From the NCBI RefSeq assembly GCF_001983165.1, contig NZ_MNPU01000017.1, positions 51,218 to 115,217 on the forward strand: a DNA stretch of 64,000 nt, written 5' to 3'. The stretch comes from Pseudomonas gessardii (lineage in GTDB: Bacteria; Pseudomonadota; Gammaproteobacteria; Pseudomonadales; Pseudomonadaceae). The position numbers were made by a program, and so were the translations under genes. The notes below the pieces were generated by a model that made no database searches, was not told the DNA's origin, and worked only from the letters and a program-made list of their open reading frames with translations. Below, in pieces: positions 30,848 to 41,800 of the stretch. Numbering within the stretch: the first letter of the stretch is position 1; the number at the start of each line of letters is the position of its first letter.

Positions 30848-33800
30848 TCAGCTTTGGAAGAACAGTGACCGGGCCAATTGCGGGCTGATTTCACTGCGAT
30901 AAATGGCGATCTGGTCGCGGTCGCTCAAGCCTGTACGGTGGATCGCGCCGCCGAGTTTTTGCTGGTCGCGGGTTTTCAGGTGGCCGGCGCTAAAGTGTTC
31001 GGGGGCGGCGGTGGGCGATTCATAGTGAAAGTGGGCATACCACAGCACGGCGTGAGTCTGGTGATCGCGCACTTCGTATTCGTCCAGGTAGTTTTTGCCG
31101 GGGCCCTTGAGGCGCCGGCGGGTGACGACCTTGGCAATTTTTACCAACCCCTTGGCATGCAGCCACTCCACCCGTGCGGCGGTGGGCGGTTGCTGTTTGG
31201 TCATGCGGATGCGGGTGGTTGTGCCCTGCTCGTAGAGCCGCTGGGCTGTGTCGTTGAGTTTGCGGTTGAGGGTGGCGGCCGATGGGTTGTCGCTGTCTGT
31301 GAGGTTGAGCCGGGTCAGCGCTTCTTCAATGGCGCTCGCTGCGTGCTCCAGGCGTGCGGCGTACTGATGGAGCATTTCTTCGATTTCCACCGGGATGCGT
31401 CCGGCTTTTTTTGCATGTTCCAAGGTGCGCAGGGTGGAGGTGGGTTCTTCATTGAGCAGTGTCTGCCCAGCCTCCATGCTGGTCGCCAGGTCGCGGGTCT
31501 GTGGCTCGCGCCGGCTTGAAGACGGGCTCTGGCGCTCGACCCAGACCCCCGGGCTTTTTTCGTGAAAGGTCGCAATGACCTTGCCGGTCACCGGTGCCTT
31601 GATGTCGACCAGATCGCTTTGGGCCGCCCGCGGTTCGCCCACCATCACACCATTGAAGCGCGTCTTGATGACTTTGCGCCTGGGTGTCTGCGGTGTTCTT
31701 GAAGTGCCGGGCTTGGGCACCTGGGCTTTTCTTTCTCTGAGCAGCAGCGCCAGTTCCCGCACGGCGGGCTGGTTGAATTGCTCGACTTGCTGGCGAAGGG
31801 TTTCCAGGGGTTCGCGCAGCACGTACTCCGGGTGTTCGGCATGCAGGTCCAGCAGGCGTTGATCGACGAGTGCAAACTGCTCGACCAGGCTGTTGAGTAC
31901 CTCAATGCGCTCGTCCCGGTTGCTGATATGGGTTTCGGTCAGGGTCTCGATCCACGTTTGCACGTTGAGGTCGGCGATATTGATGATGTCATTGAGCTGG
32001 ATATAGGTATCGGTGAAGGCTTCCCCACTGCCTTCCCCTATGCACAGGTAGCGACTAAGGGTCAGTTGCAGGGCCTTGAGGTCGTGAATCCTGAAATCGG
32101 GCAAGGCCCGTATGGTGGCCTGAATCACCTTCGCCCCTTCTACACCAAGGCTTTCAAGCTCACGGTAGCGGGTTTGCGTGTACTCCATGCGCTTGATCAT
32201 ATCCAGGTTCAGTTCAGCCATGGTCTGTGCGACCTCGGTGCGCTTTTTTATATCCAGGCTGGTCATGGCTTCGATGTCTTCCACGGTCCCCACCAGTTTG
32301 TCGCGAAATATCGGTAGACGCTCGGCGATGGCAGAGCGTGTCAGCAGCAGTTGCTTGCGCAGATAGTCGATCATGCTGCTCTGGTAGTTGGGCACCGTGT
32401 CGATGATGTTCAGCGACCGCAACTGCCGGATGGGCACGTCATAGTCCGCCAGGCGGCTGTCCACCTTATCGAGGAACGCTTGGCGCTGCCGGTTGCTGGA
32501 CGGCCCGGGCACCGGGTCGATCGCCGCCCGTGCCTGGGACACTTCCGTTTGCCCGCGTTTTTCGTCGGCGTCGAATTTGTTGAGTTTTTCCCGTAGGTCA
32601 CTGATGCGCGAGGGCGCCTTGTCTCGGGCCGATTGCCGGCGGTTCCTGAAACCGGCACCGCGCAGGCGCAGGCGGGTATCGACAAACCACTGGCCGGCCA
32701 GATTACTCACCAGCAAGGGGCCGGTGTGCGAGGGGTGGGTGGGGTCGATGATGATCACATTGTCGTTGCTATCCACCTTGACCTCGAACCAGCGCTCCCC
32801 GACGTTTGCGTACCATTTATGTGCAAGGGCATAGAGGTGCAGGTGCGGCCCGGGCTCTTTGACCTGTTCGCCCAGCCCGGCAGGTTGACTGACTTTGAAG
32901 CGGTCCAGGGTTGCACCCAGGCTGGAGGGCGTGCGGTTCAGCGCACCGCTGATGTGCAGGGGGCCTTGATGGTGTGCAGGGAGTTCGACGGTGGGCAGAT
33001 CGGGTTGTCGCACCACAAGGATTTTTTTTACCGGGGGCAGGCTTTCAGGTTCCTCTACCAGGCTGAGGCCAGGTTCTAAGGGACGGACCTTGGTGGTGTC
33101 TACCGGGTCGGGGTGTCGTAGCGCCACGTGCAGTAGCAGCGCCATGCCCAGGTTGAGCAGCAGGTCGACCTGGGCGGTCCAGGCCGGTTGCTCGTCAGCG
33201 CTGGGCTCGCTGTGCGCCACTGTTTGCAGGTCATCCATGATTTGCCAGATCCAGGCGGCGATGCCGACGGTGCGGCCCATAAAGGGCAATGTCGCACTGA
33301 AGAGCTGCCAGCCGATCTGCCGGTAGCTTGCCCAACGTTTCTGCACGTTGGACACCGACTGCCGGGTCGCCAGTTCAACCAGGGCATGGGCGTGGGCCTG
33401 GAACAATGTGGCCAGGGTATCGTTACCGAGCACTTCATCGCTCAGGGCGATGGGCCCGCTCATTTGCACCGCCACCTGCGGCTCCACCAACCCCTGCACG
33501 ACGGTCCACGGTGAAGGCAGTTTGCCAGGGAAGACATACTGTTCGTAGTTGAAGCGTATGTCTTCGGGCAGCCAGGCCAGTACGGCATCGCGCAAGGTGC
33601 GGTGGTGTTTGATGGCATAGAGCAGGTTTTGCCGCGACGGGTATTGCGCCAGCACCGGGTCCAGCAGCGGGCTATACAGCAGGCAGGGGCCTTGGGTGTG
33701 GTCGCGGGGGCCGATCACGAACATGTTGGCAACCACGTCCTGTTCCTGGCCGGGGCGCAGGGTCGGGATAAACGCCAGGCGCCGGATGACGATCTCTTGC

Positions 33801-35458
33801 CCGTCGGCTTGCCGGTCATGGTCCTGGGCCTGTACGGCGGCGGCGACCATGCGGTAGCCGCGCTCGTCAAGGCCGTTGCGGCCCTGGATCTTCCACTGCA
33901 AGGCCAGTAATGGCAGCTGCAGCCGTAAGTGCCGGGTGTAGAGCAATTGGCGGTCTTGGGCTTCGGCCGGGTTGTCCAGGAGGGTGCGTTTGATCAGCGC
34001 CGGGTAGTGCTCGCCGATGTCCAGGGTTTCGATCAGCTCTTTAAGGTAGTTGTACGACAGCCATTCGGGGGCCGGGCCACCGTTGTAGCGTACGCTGGCC
34101 TGGCCGGTGGGCAGCCCGGTCAGGTTTGCCAGGGCCAGGTCGATCAGGCTGTGCTGGGTGGTATCGCTGGCGCCGGGCAGGATGAATGTGCCCCAGAGCA
34201 CCGGGCTTTCGATACTGACCTGGATCTTGTCCACATTCAGGCCAGCGCCTTGGGGGTGCTCGCGAAGACGGTTTTGCAGGTGTTCGCGGGCGTAGTCGCG
34301 GATCGGCAAGATACCGTCGCGAAAGGAGCGCCCACGGGACTGGGTATGCAATTGGGCCAGTTCGGTCATGTACCGGCTGTAGGTCGTCACGTCCAGGTCC
34401 GACGCATTGGCCAGCCAGTCGGGCAGCCGTTCATGGATCTGGTGCATGTTCGACAACGATTGATCGCTGAGGTCTTCAAGCACCGGCAAGACCCGTGTGA
34501 CGGCCTGCACGGGCATGGTCTGCGCCGGCGGTTTTTCAAGGTCGGAGGAGCCCAGTGAGCCGATGGCCTGCAGTTGCAGGGCGATCAGGGCACAGGCCGT
34601 GCTGTCGAAGAAGTTGCCGGCGGGCTCGTACAGCCGCCACTGCAGCGTCACGTCTGGACGGTACTGCACCACACTGGAAGGTAGCGCTGCGCCGAGGCGC
34701 TCCAGGGACTCGAATTTCCGGTACCCGTCGGCCAGCGAATACGTGAGGATCCGCTGGCGCCGCTCATGCTCGCCAATCAACACCGCCATGTCTGTGAGGC
34801 CGACATGGGTTAAGCGGTTGTCGTGCAAGGCATCGATGTCCACCAGGTAGGCCCGGAGCCGATAGGGGTCGAATCCCGGGCGCCTGAGCGGGTCGGGAAA
34901 GTGGAACAGCATCCTGGCCATGGCGCAGTCGTGTTCATCCCAGCCCTCCAGGGCGGTGAGGTTCCACATGTTGCGCAGGGACTGGGAGAGCCGCTGCCAG
35001 CGAGGGCCTGTGGTGTCATTGGATGCATTCCAGTGGTCCAGTTGCTGTTCCTGGAACGCCACGAATATCAACGGCGACAGCTCATTGATCAGGCGGGCGA
35101 TGGCATCGATCTTGACCGGTAGATGCAGGGCCGGACGTACGTCTGGTTGCAGCGTGAGGTAATGCTCGCCATCGATGTAGATCACCGGCTCAGGCGACAG
35201 GGCCTGGCGAGCCAGGACGCTGGTCAGCGACTGGGCAGACGGCGGTGCCGGTTGGATGAGATAGGGGGCGATACGCCAATGGGGCGTGATGACCATGGCC
35301 AGGTCCGGGTCGATCATGAGTGTCGGGTATTGCTCCCTGAGGGCTGAACGCAACAGGTTGGCGGCGACTTCCCGGATGGTGGGGCCGGTGCTCAACTGTG
35401 TCAGCAGTTCGTAGGTACTGGGGGCGTGGTGGTTGTCCTGGGTCGAGTTGTCGGGCAT
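30848..35458 (-). CDS. Giant DUF6543 'dermonecrotic toxin'-type protein, paralogue 1
   Basis: I set the start at 35458 (MPDNSTQDNHH) with AAGGAG 7 bp upstream, giving 1536 aa. The N-terminus (STGPTIREVAANLLRSALREQYPTLMIDPDLAMV) is the opening of the DUF6543/dermonecrotic-toxin-like family common in plant-associated Pseudomonas. Near residues 720-800 are amphipathic helices (ATLPFMGRTVGIAAWIWQIMDDLQ; LLLNLGMALLLHVAL) that could act in membrane insertion. A charged, helical region spans about 960-1300. The last 120 residues (WLHAKGLVKIAKVVTRRRLKG ... YLDEYEVRDHQTHAVLWYAHFHYES ... IYRSEISPQLARSLFF) recur in the second paralogue. No signal peptide is seen. Toxicity and secretion route are inference from the family. 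Confidence 0.75.
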   Translation of the reverse strand: MPDNSTQDNHHAPSTYELLTQLSTGPTIREVAANLLRSALREQYPTLMIDPDLAMVITPHWRIAPYLIQPAPPSAQSLTSVLARQALSPEPVIYIDGEHYLTLQPDVRPALHLPVKIDAIARLINELSPLIFVAFQEQQLDHWNASNDTTGPRWQRLSQSLRNMWNLTALEGWDEHDCAMARMLFHFPDPLRRPGFDPYRLRAYLVDIDALHDNRLTHVGLTDMAVLIGEHERRQRILTYSLADGYRKFESLERLGAALPSSVVQYRPDVTLQWRLYEPAGNFFDSTACALIALQLQAIGSLGSSDLEKPPAQTMPVQAVTRVLPVLEDLSDQSLSNMHQIHERLPDWLANASDLDVTTYSRYMTELAQLHTQSRGRSFRDGILPIRDYAREHLQNRLREHPQGAGLNVDKIQVSIESPVLWGTFILPGASDTTQHSLIDLALANLTGLPTGQASVRYNGGPAPEWLSYNYLKELIETLDIGEHYPALIKRTLLDNPAEAQDRQLLYTRHLRLQLPLLALQWKIQGRNGLDERGYRMVAAAVQAQDHDRQADGQEIVIRRLAFIPTLRPGQEQDVVANMFVIGPRDHTQGPCLLYSPLLDPVLAQYPSRQNLLYAIKHHRTLRDAVLAWLPEDIRFNYEQYVFPGKLPSPWTVVQGLVEPQVAVQMSGPIALSDEVLGNDTLATLFQAHAHALVELATRQSVSNVQKRWASYRQIGWQLFSATLPFMGRTVGIAAWIWQIMDDLQTVAHSEPSADEQPAWTAQVDLLLNLGMALLLHVALRHPDPVDTTKVRPLEPGLSLVEEPESLPPVKKILVVRQPDLPTVELPAHHQGPLHISGALNRTPSSLGATLDRFKVSQPAGLGEQVKEPGPHLHLYALAHKWYANVGERWFEVKVDSNDNVIIIDPTHPSHTGPLLVSNLAGQWFVDTRLRLRGAGFRNRRQSARDKAPSRISDLREKLNKFDADEKRGQTEVSQARAAIDPVPGPSSNRQRQAFLDKVDSRLADYDVPIRQLRSLNIIDTVPNYQSSMIDYLRKQLLLTRSAIAERLPIFRDKLVGTVEDIEAMTSLDIKKRTEVAQTMAELNLDMIKRMEYTQTRYRELESLGVEGAKVIQATIRALPDFRIHDLKALQLTLSRYLCIGEGSGEAFTDTYIQLNDIINIADLNVQTWIETLTETHISNRDERIEVLNSLVEQFALVDQRLLDLHAEHPEYVLREPLETLRQQVEQFNQPAVRELALLLRERKAQVPKPGTSRTPQTPRRKVIKTRFNGVMVGEPRAAQSDLVDIKAPVTGKVIATFHEKSPGVWVERQSPSSSRREPQTRDLATSMEAGQTLLNEEPTSTLRTLEHAKKAGRIPVEIEEMLHQYAARLEHAASAIEEALTRLNLTDSDNPSAATLNRKLNDTAQRLYEQGTTTRIRMTKQQPPTAARVEWLHAKGLVKIAKVVTRRRLKGPGKNYLDEYEVRDHQTHAVLWYAHFHYESPTAAPEHFSAGHLKTRDQQKLGGAIHRTGLSDRDQIAIYRSEISPQLARSLFFQS

Positions 35459-35572
35459 GTGCAGCTCCTTGGCCGGTGTAAGGCGTGAAGAGCTGCACAG
35501 TAGTTTCTGGTGTGATCGGGAAGACGGTAGATAAATAAGCCTGGCCGGGGATTTGCCCCCGGCCATCCCCGG

Positions 35573-36664
35573 TCAGGTCCCGGACTTGATCTTGGTCCAG
35601 GCGCGCGTCCTGGCCCGCTCGGCATCGCGGCCCAGGGGCTTGAGCGTATAGAGCGTGGCCATCGCCGCGTCGGTGGGGTACAGGTTGGGGTTGTTGCGGA
35701 TCGCCACGTCGACGTGTTCGGTCGCGTCTTTGTTGGGGTTGGGGTAACCGACAAAATCACTGATGGGCGCGATCACCTGGGGTTGCAGCAAGTAGTTGAT
35801 AAAGGTGTAGGCGTCCTGCGGGTTTTTTGCCCCCTTGGGGATGGCCAGCATGTCGAACCAGATCGGTGCGCCCTCCTTGGGCAGGCGCATATCGACGACC
35901 ACCCCGTTCCTGGCTTCCCTGGCCCGGTTGGCGGCCTGGGAAAAGCTGCCGGAGTAGCCGACGGCCACGCAGATGTCGCCGTTGGCAATATCGGCCATGT
36001 ATTTGGAGGAGTGGAAGTAGGTGATGTACGGGCGGATTTTCAGCAGCAGCGCTTCGGCCTTTTCATAGTCACCGGGGTGGCTGCTGTTGGGGTCAAGGCC
36101 CAGGTGCTGCAGGGCCAGGGGCAGGATTTCCGAGGGTGAATCCAGCAGCGCCACGCCGCACTGCTTGAGCTTTTTGATGTGCTGTTCGTTGAAGATCAGG
36201 TCCCAGCTGTCCACCGGTGCATCGGCGCCCAGGGCGGCCTTGACCTTGTCCGGGTTGAAGCCGATCAGGATAGTGCCGTACATGTAGGGCACCGCATGGT
36301 TGTTACCGGGATCGTTGGCCTCGATCAGCTTCATCAGCTTGGGGTCGAGGTGGTTCCAGTTGGGCAACTGGCTGCGGTCCAGCGCCTGGAACACCCCGGC
36401 CTCGATCTGCTTGGCCAGGAACACATTGGAGGGCACCACCACGTCATAGCCGGAGTTGCCGGTGAGCAGCTTGGCCTCCAGGGCTTCATTGGTATCGAAG
36501 ATGTCATAGACCAGTTTGATCGCCGGGTTCTGCGCCTTGAAGTCTTCCAGGGCCTTGGGGGTGATGTAGTCGAACCAGTTGTAGACCCGCAGGGTTTTTT
36601 CTTCGGCCTGGGCGGCGCTGCTCAATATCGCAGCGCAGAGCAGCAGAGACTTGAGCCTATTCAT
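35573..36664 (-). CDS. PotF-like polyamine ABC transporter substrate-binding protein
   Basis: The 363-aa periplasmic protein has a signal peptide ending SSAAQA-EEK. It has the SBP_bac_8-type sequence of PotF/SpuD: LRVYNWFDYITPKALEDFKAQN, DIFDTNEALEAKLLTGNSGYDVVVPSN, AVPYMYGTILIGFN, AVGYSGSFSQAANRAREARNG and IPKGAKNPQDAYTFINYLL. Trp and acidic residues that line polyamine sites are present. No ABC permease or ATPase genes accompany it, so it must use a remote transporter or act as an orphan sensor. Its start overlaps the stop of the acetylpolyamine amidohydrolase gene (ATGA), which ties the two functions. Confidence 0.9.
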   Translation of the reverse strand: MNRLKSLLLCAAILSSAAQAEEKTLRVYNWFDYITPKALEDFKAQNPAIKLVYDIFDTNEALEAKLLTGNSGYDVVVPSNVFLAKQIEAGVFQALDRSQLPNWNHLDPKLMKLIEANDPGNNHAVPYMYGTILIGFNPDKVKAALGADAPVDSWDLIFNEQHIKKLKQCGVALLDSPSEILPLALQHLGLDPNSSHPGDYEKAEALLLKIRPYITYFHSSKYMADIANGDICVAVGYSGSFSQAANRAREARNGVVVDMRLPKEGAPIWFDMLAIPKGAKNPQDAYTFINYLLQPQVIAPISDFVGYPNPNKDATEHVDVAIRNNPNLYPTDAAMATLYTLKPLGRDAERARTRAWTKIKSGT

Positions 36665-37695
36665 TTAGCTGCCCCCTCAAAACCTTCAAGAACATTGACG
36701 GCGTTGATGCCGATTTCCTCCACGGCATAGCCGCCCTCCATCACAAACAGCGTCGGCTTGCCGAGCCTGGCGATACGCTTGCCCATGGCCAGGTAGTCCG
36801 GGCTGTCGAGCTTGAACTGGGAAATGGGGTCGTCCTTGAACGTGTCCACCCCCAGGGAGACCACGAGGATGTCGGCCCCATAGCGCTCGATTTCCTCGCA
36901 GGCCTGCTCCAGCGCCGCGCTCCACTGGGCCCAGCCAGAGCCGGCCGGCAGCGGGTAATTGAAATTGAAGCCTTCGCCGGCCCCCTCGCCCCGCTCATCG
37001 GCATAACCGAGAAAAAACGGAAACTCCGCTTCCGGGTGCCCGTGGATCGAGGTGAAGAGCACGTCGTCGCGGGCATAAAAGATCGACTGGGTGCCGTTGC
37101 CGTGGTGGTAATCCACATCGAGAATCGCAACCCGGCTGTGGCCCTGGTCGATAAAGGCCTGGGCGGCGATGGCAGCGTTGTTGAGGTAGCAATAGCCGCC
37201 CATCAAGTCGCTGGCGGCATGGTGCCCCGGTGGCCGGCACAGGGCGAAGGCGCCAGGGGCGCCGTGTTGGATCGCCTGTTGTGCCGTCAGCGCGACCTGC
37301 GCCGCGCTGTAGGCCGCTTGCCAGGTGCCGGCGGTGATCGGTGCGCCGCCGTCGAAACTGTAGTAACCCAACTGGCCATGCAGGCTGGTGGGCAACACCC
37401 GGCGCAGGGTGCGGGCGGGCCAGGTGTAGGGCAGCAGGTCGCCGTCCTGGCCAAAGGCCGTCCAGCGTTGCCAGGCGCCTTTGAAAAAATCCAGGTAGTC
37501 GCGGCTGTGGATGCGTTGCAGCGGCGCCAGGCCAAAGTCCTGCGGCGCTTGCACCGGGCCCAGCTCACGGTCCTTGACCCGTTGCAGCACATGGTCGGCG
37601 CGCGAGGGCATTTCAAAGCAGGGCATCAGTTGCCCGTCCATCAATTCGCAACGGCCGTGGTGCAGGTGATGATCGTCTGAATAGATCGTCAGCAT
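36661..37695 (-). CDS. aphA: Acetylpolyamine amidohydrolase (class II histone-deacetylase family)
   Basis: The start at 37695 (MLTIYSDDHHLHHGRCEL) gives 344 aa, the family length, with GGAG about 10 bp upstream. It is a zinc hydrolase that removes acetyl groups from acetylputrescine and related amines. Catalytic and metal residues are visible: CRPPGHHAA (His-His pair), LDVDYHHGNG (zinc Asp and His), and SLGVDTFKDDP (zinc Asp), with EGGYAVEEIG at the end. The SIHGHPE segment matches bacterial AphA proteins. It is translationally coupled to the PotF-like gene. The gene upstream is an AraC regulator. Confidence 0.92.
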   Translation of the reverse strand: MLTIYSDDHHLHHGRCELMDGQLMPCFEMPSRADHVLQRVKDRELGPVQAPQDFGLAPLQRIHSRDYLDFFKGAWQRWTAFGQDGDLLPYTWPARTLRRVLPTSLHGQLGYYSFDGGAPITAGTWQAAYSAAQVALTAQQAIQHGAPGAFALCRPPGHHAASDLMGGYCYLNNAAIAAQAFIDQGHSRVAILDVDYHHGNGTQSIFYARDDVLFTSIHGHPEAEFPFFLGYADERGEGAGEGFNFNYPLPAGSGWAQWSAALEQACEEIERYGADILVVSLGVDTFKDDPISQFKLDSPDYLAMGKRIARLGKPTLFVMEGGYAVEEIGINAVNVLEGFEGAAK

Positions 37696-37842
37696 GGTTA
37701 TTGTTCTCCGCAGGCGGGTTGAGATGCCTTGCAGTGTTGCGGGGCGGGCAGGTTTGGAGAACGGCAGGAGCGGCCAAAAGGGGATAAATATGGCCAAAGA
37801 ATGTGTCCGTTATTCGCCCCATGCAGGCGCACTGCGCGAGGC

Positions 37843-38835
37843 TCAAGGGCGAAACTGACTCGGCGCCACGCCACTCCAGCGCACGAAGGCATGGCGGAAA
37901 CTCGCGGTTTCGCTAAAGCCCAACTGCTCGGCAATGCAGTAGATCGGCAGTTCATCCTCCCCCAGCAACTGTTTGGCTCGCTCGAAGCGTAGTTCATCCA
38001 GCAGTTCCTGATAGCTACAGCCCAGGTCGTGCAGGTGGCGGCGCAAGGTGCGCGGCGAACAATTCATCTGCGCGGCCAGGCCATCGATGCCCGGTGCGAC
38101 GTTCAATTGCGCCGCCAGCAACAGGCGCACCCGCCCCAGCCACGCCTGGCGCCCGGTAAACTCGGTGTTTTGCTTGCGGCAGCGCTCGGCCATGGCGCGG
38201 TGGGTGATGGCATCGGCCAGCGGCAGCGGTTGATCGAGCCAATGGCGGTCGAAGGCAAAGGCATTGGTGCTGGCGTCGAACTGCAGCGGGCAATCGAAGC
38301 GCTCGGCATAACGCGCCCGGTAGTCAGGCGCGGTGTATTCAAAGCGGGCGCCGAGCAACGGCAGGGCGTGGCCCAGCAGGTCGTCGCAGATGACTTTCAA
38401 CGAGACCAGGCAGAATTCGACATTGAAGGCGGCCAGCGCCGGGTTTTCCCGGTAATCGCTGGCGGTAAACCAGAGGTGCTGGCCGTCTTGCTCCAGGTTC
38501 AACGCAAAAAGTGTTCCCAACAGCGCCGGGTAGCGCAGGGCCAGGCGCAAAGCGTCACCGAAGGTGGCACTGGTCAGTAGCGCGTAGCCGAGCATGCCGT
38601 AGGACGACACATGCATGCGCTGGCCCAGTTCCAGGCCGATATCCCGGCGCAAGGCCACGGCGTTGGCACACACGCGCATCTCCTGGTTGGTGGTGATGCG
38701 CGGGTCGGGCCGGCTCAGGTCGGCGCTACAGATGCCGCTGCCGGCCAGCAACAGGTCGCTCGCGACGCCTTCGGCCTTGAAGGTATCGAGTATCAGCGAG
38801 ACGGCATTGAGCGTTGTCAGGTGCGAGTGCAGCAT
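37843..38835 (-). CDS. AraC-family transcriptional regulator (OruR/ArgR-like layout)
   Basis: I chose the ATG at 38835 (MLHSHLTTLNAVSL) with CAGGA 8 bp upstream, giving 330 aa. The N-terminal Arabinose_bd-type domain includes ELGQRMHVSSYGMLGYALLTSATFGDALRLALRYPALLG. A C-terminal double HTH follows (IDGLAAQMNCSPRTLRRHLHDLGCSYQELLDELRFERAKQLLGEDELPIYCIAEQLGFSETASFRHAFVRWSGVAPSQFRP). This layout is that of amino-acid and amine catabolic regulators. It lies 147 bp upstream of the aphA-potF pair on the same strand and is its probable regulator. Confidence 0.9.
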   Translation of the reverse strand: MLHSHLTTLNAVSLILDTFKAEGVASDLLLAGSGICSADLSRPDPRITTNQEMRVCANAVALRRDIGLELGQRMHVSSYGMLGYALLTSATFGDALRLALRYPALLGTLFALNLEQDGQHLWFTASDYRENPALAAFNVEFCLVSLKVICDDLLGHALPLLGARFEYTAPDYRARYAERFDCPLQFDASTNAFAFDRHWLDQPLPLADAITHRAMAERCRKQNTEFTGRQAWLGRVRLLLAAQLNVAPGIDGLAAQMNCSPRTLRRHLHDLGCSYQELLDELRFERAKQLLGEDELPIYCIAEQLGFSETASFRHAFVRWSGVAPSQFRP

Positions 38836-38883
38836 CGGTGAGTCCTGCCAGGGTTGGGCAAGAGCCAGCAAGGAGTGTGCCGC

Positions 38884-41800
38884 CTACTTGTGGTCAAAAA
38901 ATAAGCGCTTGGCGGTCTCCAGGTTGATCTCGCTCCGGTAGTAGGCAATTTGCTGCTGTTCGTCGAGCCCTTTGATGGAGTCGGCCGCCGGGCCCTGGCG
39001 ATACTCGTGGGTTGTTTTCAAGCGCGCGGACAGGAATGACTTGGCGGGTGTCCAGTTGGCCGAATAATGAAAATGCGCATACCAGAGGACTTCGTGGGTG
39101 CTGCGCTCGGTGATGATGTATTCGTCCAGGTAGTCTGGCTCGCGGCTCTTGAGGCGGCGGCGCTTGATGGATTGCTTGATGGCGATGAGGTTGCGGTCCT
39201 TGAGCCATTCAACCCCGGCGGTGGTCGGCGGATGCTGTTTGATCATGCGTGTCATGTAACGGCTGGCCTGATCGTAGAGATCGCTCGCGGCCTTCTCGAG
39301 TTGTTTGCCGAGGACGGTTGCCGGGTGCGCTTGGCTGTCCGTGACGTTACTGCGGGTCAGCGCCTCTTCGATATGTTGATTGGTTTCTTCCAGCAGCAAC
39401 GCATGGCGGTGGTACAAGTATTCGATGCCCACCGCCGTGCGATCCGGCTTGCTCGCCTGCTCGCTGGCCCTGTGCTTGAACGCGCCCAAGCCGTCCAGCA
39501 GGGCTCGGCCCTGTGCCAGGCTGGTCGACAGATCGGGTACGGCGGCCTTGCTTGGCGTTGAGGTAACGCGCTGTACCCACACGTTCGGGCTTTTCTCGTG
39601 GAACGTGGCGATGATCTGCTGGGTCAGCGGTGACTTGACGTCCACCAGGTCCGTTTCCAGCCCCAGGGCTGTCAGGCGCGTCTCGCCAATGATCACGCCG
39701 TTGTAGCGGGTATGGATAAACCGCTTGCGGGGCTTGGGGGGTGTGGCGGGAGGCGTGGGCCGGTTTCTCAGCATGTCGCGTTCAGCATGCAGTATGGCAA
39801 GGTGGCTCAGGGCGTCGCGGGCAAACCCGCGCAGCCGTTCCCGCAGGCGTTCGACGGGGCCGGGCAGGGCCTGCCGGGAAAACTCCTGGGGGAAATCCTC
39901 CAGGCGTTCGTCGATGACCTTGAACTGCTCGATCAGGCTGCCCAGGCTGTCGATACGCTCGTCCAGCCGGGACTCGCTGCGCTCCTGCACGGTATCGCGC
40001 AAGGCCTGCACCGACAGGTCGGCGCTGTCGACAATATCGTCGAGGGCGGCCCAGGCGGTGGGCTCGGTGGTGTCTTCTTTCAGGCACAGATTGCGGGCCA
40101 GGGTCACTTGCAGGCTCTTGAGGTCGGTACTGGTGTAGGAGGGCAATTTTTTCTTGGCGTCCTGAATCAGGCGCAGGCCGTCCTGGGCGAGGGTCTGGAG
40201 TTGGCTGAAGCGTGTTTGCGTGTACTCCAGGCGTTCGATCATGTCCTCGCTCATCTGCGTCATCTGCCGGGCGTCTTCTATCTGCCGGCTCTGGGGGGTG
40301 TGGGCCTGGAGTTCAATGTGATCGAGCACGGTTCTGAGCTTGGGCGTGAAAGTGGTCTGTGCTTCCCGGATGCCGGCATCGGTGAGGTCCAGTTGAGCCT
40401 TGACATAACTGAGTGCCCTTTGCGGGTAATCGGGGAGCGGGGTAAACACATTCAGGCTTTTGAGCTGTTGCAGCGCCGCTTCATAGTCCGCACTCTGGCT
40501 GTCGAGTTTGTCCAGGTAGGCCTGGCGCCTGGTGGCGCCGGCGGAGGTGCCAACAACGTCGCTCATCGCCAGGCGCGCTTGTTGCAGCTCATGCTGGGCC
40601 GTCTTTTTGGCGTTCTCGAAGGCGGTCAGTTTGCGTCGCACCTCGGTCGCCTTGAGCGTTGCATCGGCCTCAGCTTTATTGATCATGCGCTTGGGGCCAC
40701 CCCCGCGCAGGCGCAGGCGAGTGTCGACGAACCACTGGCCGGCGGCGTTGTGCAGTAGCGGCGGCCCGGTTCGCGCGGGTTGCCGGGGGTCGATGATCAG
40801 CACGGTATCGTCCTCGTCCGTCGTTACTTCAAACCAGCGCTCGCCCACCTGGGCGTAGTGTTTTTCGCCAAGGCGAGAGAGGTATTGGTACGGGCCCGCT
40901 TGGGTTTGCGGGGTGCCCAGACCTTGTGGCTGGCTGACCTTGAAGCTGTCCAGCACCTTGCCCAGGGTTGCTGGCGCACGATTCACCGCGCCACTGGTGT
41001 GCAGCAGTTGAGCATGGTTTGGCGGCAGTTCGTGGGTAGCCAGGGTATCCAGTTGCTTGACCTTGACCTGATGTTCTACCGCAGGTGTGCCTGGCTCGGG
41101 CTCGGTTTTATGGGCGCCGGGGTGCAAGCGCGTGCTGATATGCAGGGTGATCGCCATTGCCAGGTTCAGCAGGGCATCGGTGAAGGCCGCCCACTGTGCG
41201 GGTTTATCGCCCTGCTCGCGGGCATCGACGAACTGCTGCAATTGCTCGACGACCTGCCAGATCCAGGTGCCGGTGGCCACTGCAGGGCTGGTAAAGGGCA
41301 GCAGGGTATTGAGGATCAGCCAGCCGGCTTGCTTGAAGGTGGCCCAGCGGTTTTCGGCATTGGAAACCGACTGGCGGTCAGCCAGCGTGGTCAGTGCGCG
41401 GGCGTTGGCTTCGTACAGGGTACTGAACCACTCACCGTCCAGAGCCCTGTCGTCCAGGCGCATGGGCCCGCTCATGGTCCACAGTGTCGAGGTATCCACC
41501 AGGAAGTCCGCGACGGCCCAGGGCGATGGCAGGTCGCCGGGGAACACATAGTTGGCGTATTCGTTGCGCACCGGGTCGGGCAACCAGGCCAGCACCGAGC
41601 TGCGCAGGCTGGGGGACTGGGCAATGGCATACAGCAGGTTGGTCGGGGATGGGTATTGGGCAAGTGTGGGGGTAAACAACGGCCGATACAGCAGGCAGGG
41701 GCCGGCGGACGGGTCCCGGGGGCCGATCACATACATGTTGGCGACCGTATCCGGCGTGGAGAGCGCACGGCGTTCGGGGATGAAGGCCAGCGGCCGGATG

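Noticed and set aside
35573..36664. Complete polyamine ABC transporter at this locus
   Set aside because: Only the binding protein is present. No permease or ATPase gene is within reach, so a local transporter cannot be claimed.
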